Shown here piece after piece: positions 55,030-63,887 of a stretch of DNA of 64,000 nt. The notes below the pieces were generated by a model. That model was given only the letters and a program-made list of their open reading frames with translations, ran no database searches and was not told the origin of the DNA. Source of the stretch: Serratia inhibens (GTDB taxonomy: Bacteria > Pseudomonadota > Gammaproteobacteria > Enterobacterales > Enterobacteriaceae); NCBI RefSeq assembly GCF_003591175.1, contig NZ_QYYG01000006.1:1-64000 (forward strand), read 5' to 3'. The first letter of the stretch is position 1, and every line of letters begins with the position of its first letter. The position numbers and the translations under genes are program-made.

Positions 55030-56223
55030 TCAAGACGTTAATCCCAGTAACCGCTCAGCATTGCGGAAGGCTATCGCTTCTTTCGCCTCTTCGGGAACAG
55101 GCAAACTTTGGATAAATGCCTTCACGCCATCCAGCGTCTGGTAGGGATAATCAACAGAAAAAAGGATCCGCTCGGCCCCCAACAGCGCATAGATAAACTG
55201 AAAATGCGGCAGCGTCAGCATTCCTGATGGCGTCACATACACCTGCTCCCGAAAGGTCTGCGTAATGGTGTGTCGTAACCCCGTAGCGGCCTGGGGGAGA
55301 CTATCGTCCAGACGCTGTAACCAGAATGGCAGCATCTCTCCCCAGTGACCGCTTATGACCTGCAGGTTCGGATATTTATCAAAGGCCCCGGACAGGATTA
55401 ACCGCAGCAGATGAATGCCCGCTTCGTGATGCCAGCCCCAGGCAAACATCGATAGCCTGGCGGTAACTTCATCACTGAAGCCGCTGTAATAAGCCTGTTG
55501 TACGCTGCGAACGGGAAGCCCCGGATGGAGATAGAGCGGGACGCCAAGAGCGTTAAAGCGGGCCAGCAACCCGTCGTAATCCGGATGGTCGAGAAAATGG
55601 GTTGATGGCCTGCCGTTTAGCAGAGCGCCTTTAAAACCCAACTCTTTAACCGCTCGCTCAAGTTCTTTTTCTGCCGAATCGGGCTGAGCCCATGGAAGCG
55701 TGGCGAATGCGGCAAAGCGGTCTGGATGAGCGTTAACCGCGCTAGCGAGGCGGTCGTTAGCCGCGCGGTTCAAATCCACCACATCAGCAGCCGATGCCAG
55801 GTGTGGAAATCCTCCAACCGAAAGAACCTGCATGGTGATACCGGCCTCGTCCATATCGCCCAGACGCCCGCGACCAATGTCTGCACCCTTAACGTTAATC
55901 AGGTCGTTTTTTTCAATTTGGGGGCGACTTCGGTCGGGAAGATTGCCGTCAGTAATCGTTTTGCCCCAGTCGCTCAGAAACGGCGCCTGCGCAAGTGCAG
56001 CCGGCATGGATGCCATAACCAGCGCTTTATCCAGAGTATGTTCTTCAAGGCAAATGATTTTCATCGCTTTTGATTTCCGCTCAGTGTTTTGACATGGGGG
56101 AACAGCCGTAGAACAAGGGAGAATGCTTGAAATGGCGATGCCTGCCAGAACGCGGAGTCCCATCTTGAGGACATTGCGACGCCCGGTCGAACATACTGAT
56201 TTCAACACTGCACTCCCTTTCAT
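55030..56223 (-). CDS. amidohydrolase-2 (gamma-resorcylate-decarboxylase-like) with Tat-type signal
   Basis: A 397-residue protein. Residues 1-45 look like a twin-arginine signal: GRRNVLKMG (15-22), a hydrophobic stretch (23-36) and SILPCSTA. The enzyme part starts about residue 54 as MKIICLEEHTLD. Glu60/His62, His233 (YLHPG), His293 (SGHWGEMLPF) and Asp358 (FSVDYPYQ) fit the metal site of gamma-resorcylate and 5-carboxyvanillate decarboxylases. A start at 56064 would give a cytoplasmic form without the signal, but AGG before the 56223 ATG supports the longer one. Confidence 0.85.
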   Translation of the reverse strand: MKGSAVLKSVCSTGRRNVLKMGLRVLAGIAISSILPCSTAVPPCQNTERKSKAMKIICLEEHTLDKALVMASMPAALAQAPFLSDWGKTITDGNLPDRSRPQIEKNDLINVKGADIGRGRLGDMDEAGITMQVLSVGGFPHLASAADVVDLNRAANDRLASAVNAHPDRFAAFATLPWAQPDSAEKELERAVKELGFKGALLNGRPSTHFLDHPDYDGLLARFNALGVPLYLHPGLPVRSVQQAYYSGFSDEVTARLSMFAWGWHHEAGIHLLRLILSGAFDKYPNLQVISGHWGEMLPFWLQRLDDSLPQAATGLRHTITQTFREQVYVTPSGMLTLPHFQFIYALLGAERILFSVDYPYQTLDGVKAFIQSLPVPEEAKEAIAFRNAERLLGLTS

Positions 56224-56288
56224 TACCTATCCAGACTGCTTGAAGCCGCCAGAAAAGGGGGACCCGGCGACATGCTTCGAGTCCCTCG

Positions 56289-57236
56289 CTAGATCATGGA
56301 TTTCTCCCATGCCCCCCGCGTATCAACTCCCGCTTCTTTAGCAAGGCGTTCCAGCGTTGCCATTTCCTCCGCGCCAAGCTGAATGTCTGCGGCCCCGGCG
56401 GCGTCCTGAACATGGTGAACCTTGGTCGCACCAATGATCGGCAGGGTGCCTTTCGCAATGGCCCACGCGATGGCAACCTGCGCAACGCTGGCGTTTCTGG
56501 CATCTCCCATCACCTTCATCGCCGCGGTTAAGTTTTCTAGCTGCGGCAGAACCCGGTTATAGGTTTCAGCACGCCCACTGCCGGCGGGCATGGGATTTTG
56601 CGAGTTGTAACGGCCGCTCAAGGCTCCCTGCTCCAGCACCATATAGGCAAAAAAGGTGATGTCGTTTTTATGGCAATAGTCGAGGATCCCGGCGTCTTCC
56701 GATGAACGGTAGAGCAAGCTGTAGTGATTTTGAACTGCGCTCACAGAGAAACCGGCCTGTTTCAGGATTTCATTTGCACGCTTTATTTGTTCCAGGCTGT
56801 GATTGGATACGCCAACCTGTTTAACCCGGCCGCTCTGTAAAAGCGGAATAAGGCCCGGTGTCCATTTCTCCACGTCTGAAGGATTATGGATCCAGTAGAT
56901 ATCAATCTCCTTCACGCCCAGGCGCTCGAGACTCGCTTCAAGCATGGCGCTCACGGGCTCAGCCGACGCCTTGTCGGCAATCTGCGGGGTAAACTTGGTC
57001 GATAGAATTATCTCTTCACGCGGGTACTGACGGACTAACTTACCCAGCGCTGTTTCGGAGCTCCCCATTCCGTAGACGGCGGCGGTATCCCACAGATTAA
57101 GCCCTTTATCCATGGCTTTGCTGAATACCTCTGCCATCTGCCGGTCGGAAAGGTGATTGCCGAATACGGTATCTCCACCTGCAAATCCTGCACCCCAGGA
57201 CCAGGTTCCCAACGCTATTTTTGGCAGTTTTTTCAT
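56289..57236 (-). CDS. aldo/keto reductase
   Basis: A 315-residue NADPH-dependent reductase. The catalytic tetrad is readable: Asp and Tyr in LWDTAAVYGMGSSE (about 49-62), Lys in STKFTPQ and His in YWIHNPSDVEKWT. VGVSNHSLEQIKRA and PIIGATKVHHV are the substrate and cofactor segments. GGAGGACGTA precedes the ATG. It lies 65 bp upstream of the amidohydrolase gene on the same strand, so both are probably cotranscribed. Confidence 0.92.
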   Translation of the reverse strand: MKKLPKIALGTWSWGAGFAGGDTVFGNHLSDRQMAEVFSKAMDKGLNLWDTAAVYGMGSSETALGKLVRQYPREEIILSTKFTPQIADKASAEPVSAMLEASLERLGVKEIDIYWIHNPSDVEKWTPGLIPLLQSGRVKQVGVSNHSLEQIKRANEILKQAGFSVSAVQNHYSLLYRSSEDAGILDYCHKNDITFFAYMVLEQGALSGRYNSQNPMPAGSGRAETYNRVLPQLENLTAAMKVMGDARNASVAQVAIAWAIAKGTLPIIGATKVHHVQDAAGAADIQLGAEEMATLERLAKEAGVDTRGAWEKSMI

Positions 57237-57337
57237 TACGTCCTCCTGGAAAGGGCCGGAGAAATGACTTCCGCCTGGCCCAAATGAAGGTTTAACACGT
57301 TGAACAGAATAACGGTGCCGGCGCGCTGTGCCCGCCG

Positions 57338-58027
57338 TTAGATTTTCTGGTGCAGCGCGTCCACCAACGCCACGCCAACGCCGTGCGCTGAGGCAGGGTT
57401 CTGACCGGTGATCAGGCGACCATCCGTCACCACATTCTCAGACCAGTTGGGTGCTTCATGATGAAGTGCGCCGTGCTCCCGCAGGGCGGTTTCCAACAAA
57501 TAGGGGACCACAGCCGTTGCCTGAACTTCGTCTTCTTCTTTATTGGTGAAGGCTGCCAGGTTCTTCCCTTTCACCAGGTATTCACCATTGCTGAGTTTCG
57601 CGTCAACCAGCGCGGCCGGGCCATGGCAGACTGCCGACACTATCCCGCCGCTTTCGTATACCTCTCTGATAATGCGCTGCGCATCCGGGCTGTCGCGGTA
57701 GTCCCACATGGTGCCGTGCCCGCCGGCAAAAAAGACCGCGGAATAATCGGCCCCGTTCAGCGCAGATAAAGGCGGCGTGGTGGCGAGGCGATGCTGGAAA
57801 TCGGTCTCGTTCCAGAACCAGGCGTTAACGGGATCGCTGAGGTCGAAACCGTCAACCGGCGGCTGGCCTCCACGAATGCTGGCAATCACTGTTGGGATCC
57901 CCGCATCTTCCAGCACTTTCAGGGGATGAGTGAGCTCTGCCATGAAAAAACCGGTAGGCACGCCGGAAACGCCTTTTATCGGATGGCTGGTGACGACGCA
58001 CAGCACGGGTTTGCGGTCTGATTTCAT
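57338..58027 (-). CDS. DJ-1/PfpI-superfamily protein (Hsp31-like)
   Basis: A 229-residue class-I glutamine-amidotransferase-like protein. The nucleophile elbow is VSAVCHGPAAL (Cys about residue 137). FFAGGHGTMWDYRDS and VVTDGRLITGQNPASAHGVG are the Hsp31/YhbO-type blocks. The family includes methylglyoxal glyoxalases/deglycases and chaperones. Its ATG overlaps the stop of the preceding YciI-like gene (ATGA), so the two are coupled. A frame beginning 81 bp earlier is rejected. Confidence 0.9.
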   Translation of the reverse strand: MKSDRKPVLCVVTSHPIKGVSGVPTGFFMAELTHPLKVLEDAGIPTVIASIRGGQPPVDGFDLSDPVNAWFWNETDFQHRLATTPPLSALNGADYSAVFFAGGHGTMWDYRDSPDAQRIIREVYESGGIVSAVCHGPAALVDAKLSNGEYLVKGKNLAAFTNKEEDEVQATAVVPYLLETALREHGALHHEAPNWSENVVTDGRLITGQNPASAHGVGVALVDALHQKI

Positions 58028-58347
58028 TTCATCGTTCCCTCTGGCTGATTTTTGAACTCCCCGGCAAACAAGTGTTCCCAATTGGTAAATGACCCCAAAG
58101 GGATACATTCGAAGGTGAGCAGACCGGCTTTTGCCAACGGAAAATCGGCCATCACCACCCGGGCTTTTTCCACCGAGTCACATTCAAGAAAAATCGCTAC
58201 ACCGGGCCGATCCTGTCGAAAATAAATATCCCGGATGCTGCCGGATTTATATAAACCCCAGGTATGTAACGCTTCTGAAGTCAGATGCGGAGCGTATTTT
58301 TCCAGCGTGGCGCCGGAAGCGGGAATATCCAAACACAAAATTCGCAT
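58024..58347 (-). CDS. YciI/muconolactone-isomerase-like small protein
   Basis: A 107-residue alpha+beta-barrel-type protein. SIRDIYFRQDRPGVAIFLECDSVEKARVVMADFPLAKAGLLTFECIPL (in segments) has the strand-helix-strand order of dimeric ferredoxin-like isomerases. No catalytic residues are certain. It has a strong ribosome binding site (CAGGAGACTGAA), is the first gene of the cluster, and is divergent from the LysR regulator. Confidence 0.75.
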   Translation of the reverse strand: MRILCLDIPASGATLEKYAPHLTSEALHTWGLYKSGSIRDIYFRQDRPGVAIFLECDSVEKARVVMADFPLAKAGLLTFECIPLGSFTNWEHLFAGEFKNQPEGTMK

Positions 58348-58408
58348 TTCAGTCTCCTGAGCTTAGCTACTAAGGGGGCACTGGAAAAAGTATAAGCTCG
58401 CGATTTTG

Positions 58409-58426
58409 ATAAGATTAGGCCCTTAT
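58409..58426. promoter_or_regulatory. candidate operator between lysR and the redox cluster
   Basis: Inverted repeat ATAAG-N8-CTTAT in the 141-bp region between the divergent LysR and YciI-like genes. A second half-site-like CTTA lies just to its right. Confidence 0.5.
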
Positions 58427-58488
58427 TGACTTAAGGATATTTAGCCTGTAGTTAATAATCAGTGGGCCATTTGCTTCAGGAAGACGTG

Positions 58489-59388
58489 ATGAATAACGTG
58501 ATTTACAACCAGATACGCATCTTTCAGAGCATTGCCCGGGAAGGCAATATTTCGGCTGCGGCCAGGAAGCTCGAGATTACACCTCCCTCCGTCAGTAAGG
58601 CACTTAAGCTGCTTGAACAACACATCGGTCACCCTCTTTTTGTCCGTACGACAAGGCGGATTGAACTGACGGAAGCTGGGCAACAGCTGTTGGAGCAAAC
58701 TGCAGCGGCAGTGGACTCGCTTGAAAAGTCGCTGGAAAACATCCGTGACCAGAACCAGGAACCTTCCGGCCTGGTCCGGATTACGCTCTCCCGCTTCGCT
58801 TATCTGCTCATACTCAAACCGGCTATGGCGGCCTTTTGCCGGCAATATCCCGGCATCAAACTTGAAGTTTCGGTTTACGACGGTACCGTCAATATTATCG
58901 ATGACCGCTTTGATCTGGGGATACGCTTCGGCGATATTCTTGAAGGCGGAGTGGTGGCTCGCCAGTTGATGAAGCCGTTTAGGGAAGGGCTGTATGCGTC
59001 ATCGGCCTATCTGGAGGCGTTCGGTACGCCCACTACGCCGGCAGATCTCCATCAGCACAATCTTATCGGCTATAGATTCATTACCAATAACCGCATCCTT
59101 CCGCTGATTCTGGATCACAAAGGGGAACAGCTAACCGTTGAGATGCCTGGCCAGTTAATCAGCAACGATATTGACGTTATGGCCGATGGAATACGTAACG
59201 GACTGGGGATCGGAAGGTTGTTCGAACCCATTCACAGGCTACAGCCCGACAAAGAGACATTTATTCCCGTGATGGAGAATTACTGGAAAACATACCCAGC
59301 CGTTTATCTCTATTACCCGAAAAATGCGGGCAAGACCAAAAGAGTGAAGACATTGATTGATTTTTTAATTGAAAGAAAAGCCGTTTAA
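58489..59388 (+). CDS. LysR-family regulator of the accessory redox cluster
   Basis: A 299-residue LysR protein: helix-turn-helix in NQIRIFQSIAREGNISAA and TPPSVSKALKLLEQHIG, effector domain from about residue 88 (SGLVRITLSRFAYL). It is transcribed away from the first gene of the minus-strand cluster at 58347, so it is the likely activator or repressor of that cluster. Its gene looks less GC-rich than the flanking core. ATG 58489 follows CAGGAAGACGTG. Confidence 0.9.
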   Translation: MNNVIYNQIRIFQSIAREGNISAAARKLEITPPSVSKALKLLEQHIGHPLFVRTTRRIELTEAGQQLLEQTAAAVDSLEKSLENIRDQNQEPSGLVRITLSRFAYLLILKPAMAAFCRQYPGIKLEVSVYDGTVNIIDDRFDLGIRFGDILEGGVVARQLMKPFREGLYASSAYLEAFGTPTTPADLHQHNLIGYRFITNNRILPLILDHKGEQLTVEMPGQLISNDIDVMADGIRNGLGIGRLFEPIHRLQPDKETFIPVMENYWKTYPAVYLYYPKNAGKTKRVKTLIDFLIERKAV

Positions 59389-59661
59389 TGAATATTGCTC
59401 ATCTAAACCTCGTACATGAGCGACACTCTTTATGCCTGGGTTTTTATCGAATTGACTGTTTGTACAGGGATTAGGCCCCTCGCGAAGAAAGACACTGGAG
59501 TGAAAGGCCACGAGGTGCACCCGGTTTCGCAACGTAGACCAATAAATCCCAGGCTGAAGGGGATATCCCTGGAGTACGACAGACACAAAAAAGCCCGCAA
59601 CTCAGTTGCGGGCTTTCTCGCTATTATCACCGGATCTATCTGGTATCACCGGCGACCTATT
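59389..59661. other. lysR-ssrA intergenic region
   Basis: Nothing gene-like could be supported in 59400-59586; short frames exist on both strands but match nothing I know. This side of ssrA is the one that mobile islands commonly use for integration. The ssrA terminator occupies 59587-59616. Confidence 0.6.
59587..59616 (-). terminator. ssrA terminator
   Basis: Minus-strand stem GCCCGCAAC / GTTGCGGGC followed by TTTTTTG, 45 bp beyond the tmRNA 3' end. Confidence 0.92.
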
Positions 59662-60042
59662 TGGTGGAGCTGGGGGGATTTGAACCCCCGTCCGGAATTA
59701 CTACACCGTCGGCACTACATGCTTAGTCCAATCATTACATTCGCCGGTCAGCTGCGGATGGACACGCCACTAACAAACTAGCCTGATTGGGTTTAACGCT
59801 TCAGCCCCAGGCAGGACATCCACGCGATCTCTTTTGGGTTTGACCTCTCTTGATCCCCGTCCTAAGAGCGGAGGCTAGGGAGAGAGGGAATCTTCAGTTT
59901 CTTAGGCTGATTAAGCTGCTAAAGCAGCAGATTCGAATTGCGAGTCGTTTGCAATTATTTTTTTTGCGGCTTTTTACGAGGCCAACCGCCCCTCGGCATG
60001 CTCCTAAGGCCTCACAATCCCGTCGAATCCAGAATCAGCCCC
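59662..60042 (-). ncRNA. ssrA: transfer-messenger RNA (tmRNA)
   Basis: Read on the minus strand the RNA begins GGGGCTGATTCTGGATTCGA and ends with the tRNA-like TTCAAATCCCCCCAGCTCC followed by ACCA. It rescues stalled ribosomes together with SmpB. The internal reading frame after GCAAACGAC encodes ANDSQFESAALAA and stops at TAA. A -10 element TATACT lies at 60057-60062. The length, 381 nt, is slightly more than E. coli's 363, in part owing to the longer tag. Confidence 0.97.
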
Positions 60043-60091
60043 AAGTAACTTTGTTCAGTATACCAGAAGTTTAAGCCGTTAAGCCAGAGGC

Positions 60092-60574
60092 TTATCGGTT
60101 GGCATGCTTCATGATACGGGATTTCGCCGTCTGCCATTCACGATCTTTGATGTCATCGCGTTTATCGTGTTCTTTCTTGCCTTTGGCTACGCCGATCTTG
60201 ATCTTGGCCCAGGCATTTTTCCAATACATGGACAAGGCAACCACGGTGTAGCCGTCGCGGTTTACGCGGCCGAGCAGTGAGTCCAGCTCACGTTTTTTCA
60301 GCAGCAATTTACGGGTACGTGTCGGATCGCATACCACATGCGACGAAGCTACGTTAAGCGGTGAGACGGTGGCCCCAAACAGATAGGCTTCACCATCGCG
60401 GAAGGTCACGTAGCTGTCGCTAATGTTGGCTTTGCCGGCACGCAGCGATTTTACTTCCCACCCTTGCAGCGACAGGCCCGCCTCGAACTCTTCTTCAATG
60501 AAGTATTCGAAACGCGCTCGCTTGTTCTGCGCAATGGTGGCGGAACCGGGTTTGTGTGCTTTTTTCTTTGTCAT
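60092..60574 (-). CDS. smpB: SsrA-binding protein SmpB
   Basis: A 160-residue RNA-binding protein that carries tmRNA to stalled ribosomes. [42 protein letters not shown] (in segments) is the conserved OB-fold start, and the basic tail [19 protein letters not shown] inserts into the mRNA channel. It lies just upstream of ssrA on the same strand, as in E. coli. Confidence 0.98.
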   Translation of the reverse strand: MTKKKAHKPGSATIAQNKRARFEYFIEEEFEAGLSLQGWEVKSLRAGKANISDSYVTFRDGEAYLFGATVSPLNVASSHVVCDPTRTRKLLLKKRELDSLLGRVNRDGYTVVALSMYWKNAWAKIKIGVAKGKKEHDKRDDIKDREWQTAKSRIMKHANR

Positions 60575-60735
60575 AGTTTGTTCATTATACTGGATGATTC
60601 GACGAAAGAAATCCTTTACCGCTCAGCACCTGCGCAATTTTTCGCATTTTTGGCCCTCGCGTTGCATAGCAGATTTTTTGTTTGCCGATAGATAAATGGT
60701 ATTATCTGTATGTTTTGTGTCTCACAGGAAATGAT

Positions 60736-61170
60736 ATGCCCCAGATCAGTCGGTCTGCGTTAGTGCCGTTCAGCGCCGAGCAGATGTATCAGTTGGTTAA
60801 CGATGTTCACTCTTACCCCGATTTTCTGCCAGGTTGCACCGGCAGCCGGGTGATTGACGCGTCCAACAATCAAATGACCGCCGCGGTTGACGTTGCCAAA
60901 GCCGGTATCAGCAAAACCTTCACTACGCGCAACACGCTGCAGGATAACCAGAGCATCAATATGCAACTGGTTGATGGTCCGTTCCGCAAGCTGATGGGGG
61001 GCTGGCAGTTTACGCCGCTGAGCCCGGAAGCCTGTAAGGTTGAGCTGCACCTGGATTTTGAATTTACCAATAAACTGATCGAACTGGCGTTCGGCAAGGT
61101 GTTCAAAGAGCTGGCCGGTAACATGGTGCAGGCTTTCACCCAGCGGGCGAAAGAGGTTTACAGTGTCTGA
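60736..61170 (+). CDS. ratA: START-domain protein RatA (PasT)
   Basis: A 144-residue START/COQ10-type protein, divergent from smp[34 protein letters not shown] (in segments) is the family start. In E. coli RatA/PasT has been described both as a toxin blocking ribosome association and as a factor linked to ubiquinone/persistence; the sequence cannot decide between them. Start at ATG 60736, matching the family length. It overlaps ratB by 8 nt. Confidence 0.94.
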   Translation: MPQISRSALVPFSAEQMYQLVNDVHSYPDFLPGCTGSRVIDASNNQMTAAVDVAKAGISKTFTTRNTLQDNQSINMQLVDGPFRKLMGGWQFTPLSPEACKVELHLDFEFTNKLIELAFGKVFKELAGNMVQAFTQRAKEVYSV

Positions 61171-61447
61171 TATTCAGGTGGAGGTGGTTTACGCCTTGCC
61201 GGAGCGTCAGTATCTGCGCAAAGTTACGCTGGCGGAAGGCAGCAGCGTTGAGCAGGCCATTACGGCCTCCGGGTTGCTGGAGCTGCGTAGTGACATTGAC
61301 TTGCAGAGCAATAAGCTGGGCATCTACAGCCGCCCGGCCAAGCTGGGTGATGTGCTAAACGATGGCGACCGGGTAGAAATTTATCGCCCCCTGATTGCCG
61401 ACCCTAAAGAACTGCGTCGGCAACGGGCAGAGAAAGCAAAAAAATAA
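61163..61447 (+). CDS. ratB: RnfH-family protein RatB (PasI)
   Basis: A 94-residue ubiquitin-fold (RnfH family) protein. [47 protein letters not shown] (in segments) are diagnostic. Proposed partner of RatA. Its start codon lies inside the end of ratA, so translation is coupled, and the operon ends at a strong terminator. Confidence 0.94.
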   Translation: MSDIQVEVVYALPERQYLRKVTLAEGSSVEQAITASGLLELRSDIDLQSNKLGIYSRPAKLGDVLNDGDRVEIYRPLIADPKELRRQRAEKAKK

Positions 61448-61472
61448 GGCGCTGAATGCGCCTTATTTTTTT
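61443..61472 (+). terminator. ratAB terminator
   Basis: Perfect 10-bp stem AATAAGGCGC / GCGCCTTATT with loop TGAAT, followed by TTTTT; it includes the ratB stop codon. Confidence 0.93.
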
Positions 61473-61562
61473 ATCAGAATTTTATCTTCCGAGTTGCAGC
61501 CTGTTACTGTCATGAAGAACCTGAATCGCCCCTCACGGGCCGGACGATAGCTCCTGCGCTGA

Positions 61563-61901
61563 TTACTTGGTCAGCGCCGGTTTGTTCTGAATATCGGTCA
61601 ACACGCCCGCGCTATCAAAGGTCAGCGTCAGGGTTTGCTGGGTGATATCTTCATGGCCAGGTTGCTGGCGGAATACATAGAACCACGTCTGAGTACCGAA
61701 CGGATCCTGTAACATTGGGGTACCCAATGTATAAGCGACCTGTTGCTGGGTCATACCTTTTTGGATTTTAGCCACGTCGGTCGACGTCAGGTAGTTCCCT
61801 TGGTTGATGTCAGGCCGATAAACCACCTTCTCAAAAGTAGAACAGCCTGCAGTCAGCATCACAAGAACCACAGCGGCAGCAGCCAGCGTTTTACAGCGCA
61901 T
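61563..61901 (-). CDS. bamE: outer-membrane assembly lipoprotein BamE
   Basis: A 112-residue lipoprotein of the BAM complex, which inserts outer-membrane proteins. The signal ends in the lipobox LTAGC (Cys19 or so). [35 protein letters not shown] and [12 protein letters not shown] (in segments) are characteristic of BamE/SmpA. Start at ATG 61901 (MRCKTLAAA), not the in-frame GTG upstream. Confidence 0.96.
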   Translation of the reverse strand: MRCKTLAAAAVVLVMLTAGCSTFEKVVYRPDINQGNYLTSTDVAKIQKGMTQQQVAYTLGTPMLQDPFGTQTWFYVFRQQPGHEDITQQTLTLTFDSAGVLTDIQNKPALTK

Positions 61902-61967
61902 AGTAATCACATTCCTTTAGGGCATAGGATGCCGATGATAATAGACCTTGCAGCAGTTGGAAACCTT

Positions 61968-62082
61968 TATACCCTTCATCTTTCAAGTTGCTGCTGCGAT
62001 TGCTTCGCTCTCGTCCCCCAGGCGCTTAGCTGACTAAGCGCCTGGGGGATGGGGCGGTTGTCGCCTTGCCGCACCTTGAAAT
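61968..62082. repeat. palindromic intergenic element, second copy (diverged)
   Basis: Begins TATACCCTTCATCTTTCAAGTTGCTGC, shared in outline with the element at 7273-7397. The centre is a perfect hairpin CCCCAGGCGCTTAG / CTAAGCGCCTGGGG with loop CTGA. The right end still has ACCTTGAAAT but lacks GGGTATA. It lies between bamE and the recN stop. Confidence 0.75.
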
Positions 62083-62139
62083 CTGCCAGGTAAACAGCGC
62101 CAGAGTCAGACCTCAGAAAAGTGAAAAAGTTGAGCTTTT

Positions 62140-63801
62140 TTATGCGGCCAGCAGTTCTTTTGCGTTTGCCAATGTGTTGCGGGTGACTTCGCTGCCGCCA
62201 AGAAGGCGCGCCAGCTCTTGCAGGCGGGCGCGTTTATCCAGCGGCGACATCTGCGTTTCGGTTTCCGTGCCGTCGGTCTGTTTGCTGACAAACAGATGCT
62301 GATGACCGCATCCCGCGACCTGCGGCAGGTGGGTGACGCACATCACCTGCGTTGACTCCCCGAGCTGGCGAAGCAGGCGGCCCACGATGGCGGCGGTCGG
62401 GCCGCTGATACCGACGTCCACTTCGTCGAAAATCAGCGCCGGGGTTTCCATCTTGCGGGCAGTGATGACCTGAATGGCCAGCGCGATGCGTGACAATTCG
62501 CCGCCGGACGCCACTTTGGCCAGCGCCTGTAGCGGTTGGCCCGGGTTGGTGGATACGCAGAACTCGGTGCGGCTTGCCCCTTCGGCGCTCAAATATTGGG
62601 GCTCGAAGCGCACATCGATGTTGAATTTGCCGTGTGGCATCGAGAGCGCCTGCATGCTGTCGGTAATCAGCGTGGTCAGTTCGGCGGCGTAATGCCGGCG
62701 TTTCTGGTGCAGTTGATCCGCCAGAACCAGCGCCTGCTGATGGTGCAGGGCGACCGCTTCGTTAAGGTGCTCGTGGTCGCTTTCCTGTTGCGACAGCAGT
62801 TGTTGCTCATCCAGCAACTGCTGGTGTAGCTGCGGCAGTTCCTCTGGCGCCACGTGATGTTTACGCGCCAGGTTGATTTGCCGCGACAGGCGCTGTTCCA
62901 GTTCATGCAGGCGGTTGGGATCGAGATCCATGCGATCGGCATAGTGGCGCAGTTCATCGCTGGCCTCGCTGATCTGGATTGAGGCTTCTTCCAGCATGTT
63001 CAACAGTTCGCCGAGTTTTTCATCCATGCCGACCAGTTCGACCAGCAAGTGTTTGGCGGTGTAGAGCTGGCTGAGCATGTTGTGTTCTTCGTCATCGGCC
63101 AGCAATTGCAGCGTTTGCTGGCTAAGGGTCAGCAACTGGCCGCTGTTGGCCAGGCGCTTGTATTCCGAGTCTGTTTGTTCAAATTCACCGGCCTGCGGAG
63201 CGAACTCATTCAGCTCTTTCAACTGGTATTGCAGCAGCTGTTTGCGCGCGTCACGCTCGAGGGACTGTTGTTGGTGGTGCGCCAGTTCGCGGCAGCTTTG
63301 GTGCCAGCGCTGGTAAGCTTGTTGCATTTGCGCCAGCAGGGCGGGTTCATCTGCATAGGCGTCCAGCAGCTGTTTTTGATGGTCGGGTTTGAGCAGCAAC
63401 TGATGGGCATGCTGGCCGTGGATTTGAATCAGGCGTTGGCCAAGTTCGCGCAGTTGCGAAAGCGGCACGGCGGTGCCATTGATAAAGCCACGCGAGCGGC
63501 CGTCTGCGTTGATCACCCGGCGCAGCAAGCACTCATTGCTGTCGTCCAGTTGATTCTGCTCAAGCCATTGGCGGGCTGAGGGAGTATCCGCCAGCGAGAA
63601 GCGCGCGCAGATATCGGCACGGGCGGCCCCCAGACGCACCACATTACCGTCGGCGCGATTGCCGAGGCACAGGCCCAGCGCGTCGATGGCGATGGATTTG
63701 CCGGCGCCGGTTTCACCGGTAATCGCCGTCATACCCGGTTGAAAATCAATCTCCAACTCACGAACGATAGCAAAATTGCTGATGGTCAATTGCGCCAGCA
63801 T
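62140..63801 (-). CDS. recN: DNA repair protein RecN
   Basis: A 553-residue SMC-like ATPase acting in double-strand-break repair. Walker [20 protein letters not shown] is at about residue 29. A long coiled-coil centre (about 150-380, rich in Gln/Leu/His) follows. The C-terminal ABC part has [16 protein letters not shown] (signature) and [16 protein letters not shown] (Walker B). The ATG of [10 protein letters not shown] gives exactly the E. coli length; an upstream in-frame start lies in the SOS operator region and is rejected. Confidence 0.97.
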   Translation of the reverse strand: MLAQLTISNFAIVRELEIDFQPGMTAITGETGAGKSIAIDALGLCLGNRADGNVVRLGAARADICARFSLADTPSARQWLEQNQLDDSNECLLRRVINADGRSRGFINGTAVPLSQLRELGQRLIQIHGQHAHQLLLKPDHQKQLLDAYADEPALLAQMQQAYQRWHQSCRELAHHQQQSLERDARKQLLQYQLKELNEFAPQAGEFEQTDSEYKRLANSGQLLTLSQQTLQLLADDEEHNMLSQLYTAKHLLVELVGMDEKLGELLNMLEEASIQISEASDELRHYADRMDLDPNRLHELEQRLSRQINLARKHHVAPEELPQLHQQLLDEQQLLSQQESDHEHLNEAVALHHQQALVLADQLHQKRRHYAAELTTLITDSMQALSMPHGKFNIDVRFEPQYLSAEGASRTEFCVSTNPGQPLQALAKVASGGELSRIALAIQVITARKMETPALIFDEVDVGISGPTAAIVGRLLRQLGESTQVMCVTHLPQVAGCGHQHLFVSKQTDGTETETQMSPLDKRARLQELARLLGGSEVTRNTLANAKELLAA

Positions 63802-63811
63802 GGGAACCTTC

Positions 63812-63867
63812 CTGTGTATAAACACATAACTGTAGTTTCATACAGTATAGACTGGTTTTATATACAG
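63812..63867. promoter_or_regulatory. LexA (SOS) boxes of recN
   Basis: CTGTAGTTTCATACAG (63830-63845) is a full CTGT-N8-ACAG box. CTGGTTTTATATACAG (63852-63867) deviates at one base, and CTGTGTATAAACACAT (63812-63827) is a partial third. The boxes are spaced 18 and 22 bp apart and overlap the recN promoter region, so recN should be tightly SOS-controlled, as in E. coli. Confidence 0.9.
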
Positions 63868-63887
63868 TAAAGTGGCTGGCGACGTTT

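Noticed and set aside
59660-59760. An ssrA-derived attachment-site repeat elsewhere in the window
   Set aside because: I looked for the GGTGGAGCTGGGGGG end near 49700-49860 and 59389-59586 and saw only unrelated sequence.
59416-59781. 121-codon plus-strand frame reaching into ssrA
   Set aside because: Its C-terminal half is the antisense of the tmRNA (WGDLNPRP-type translation common opposite tRNA-like 3' ends); the rest matches nothing.
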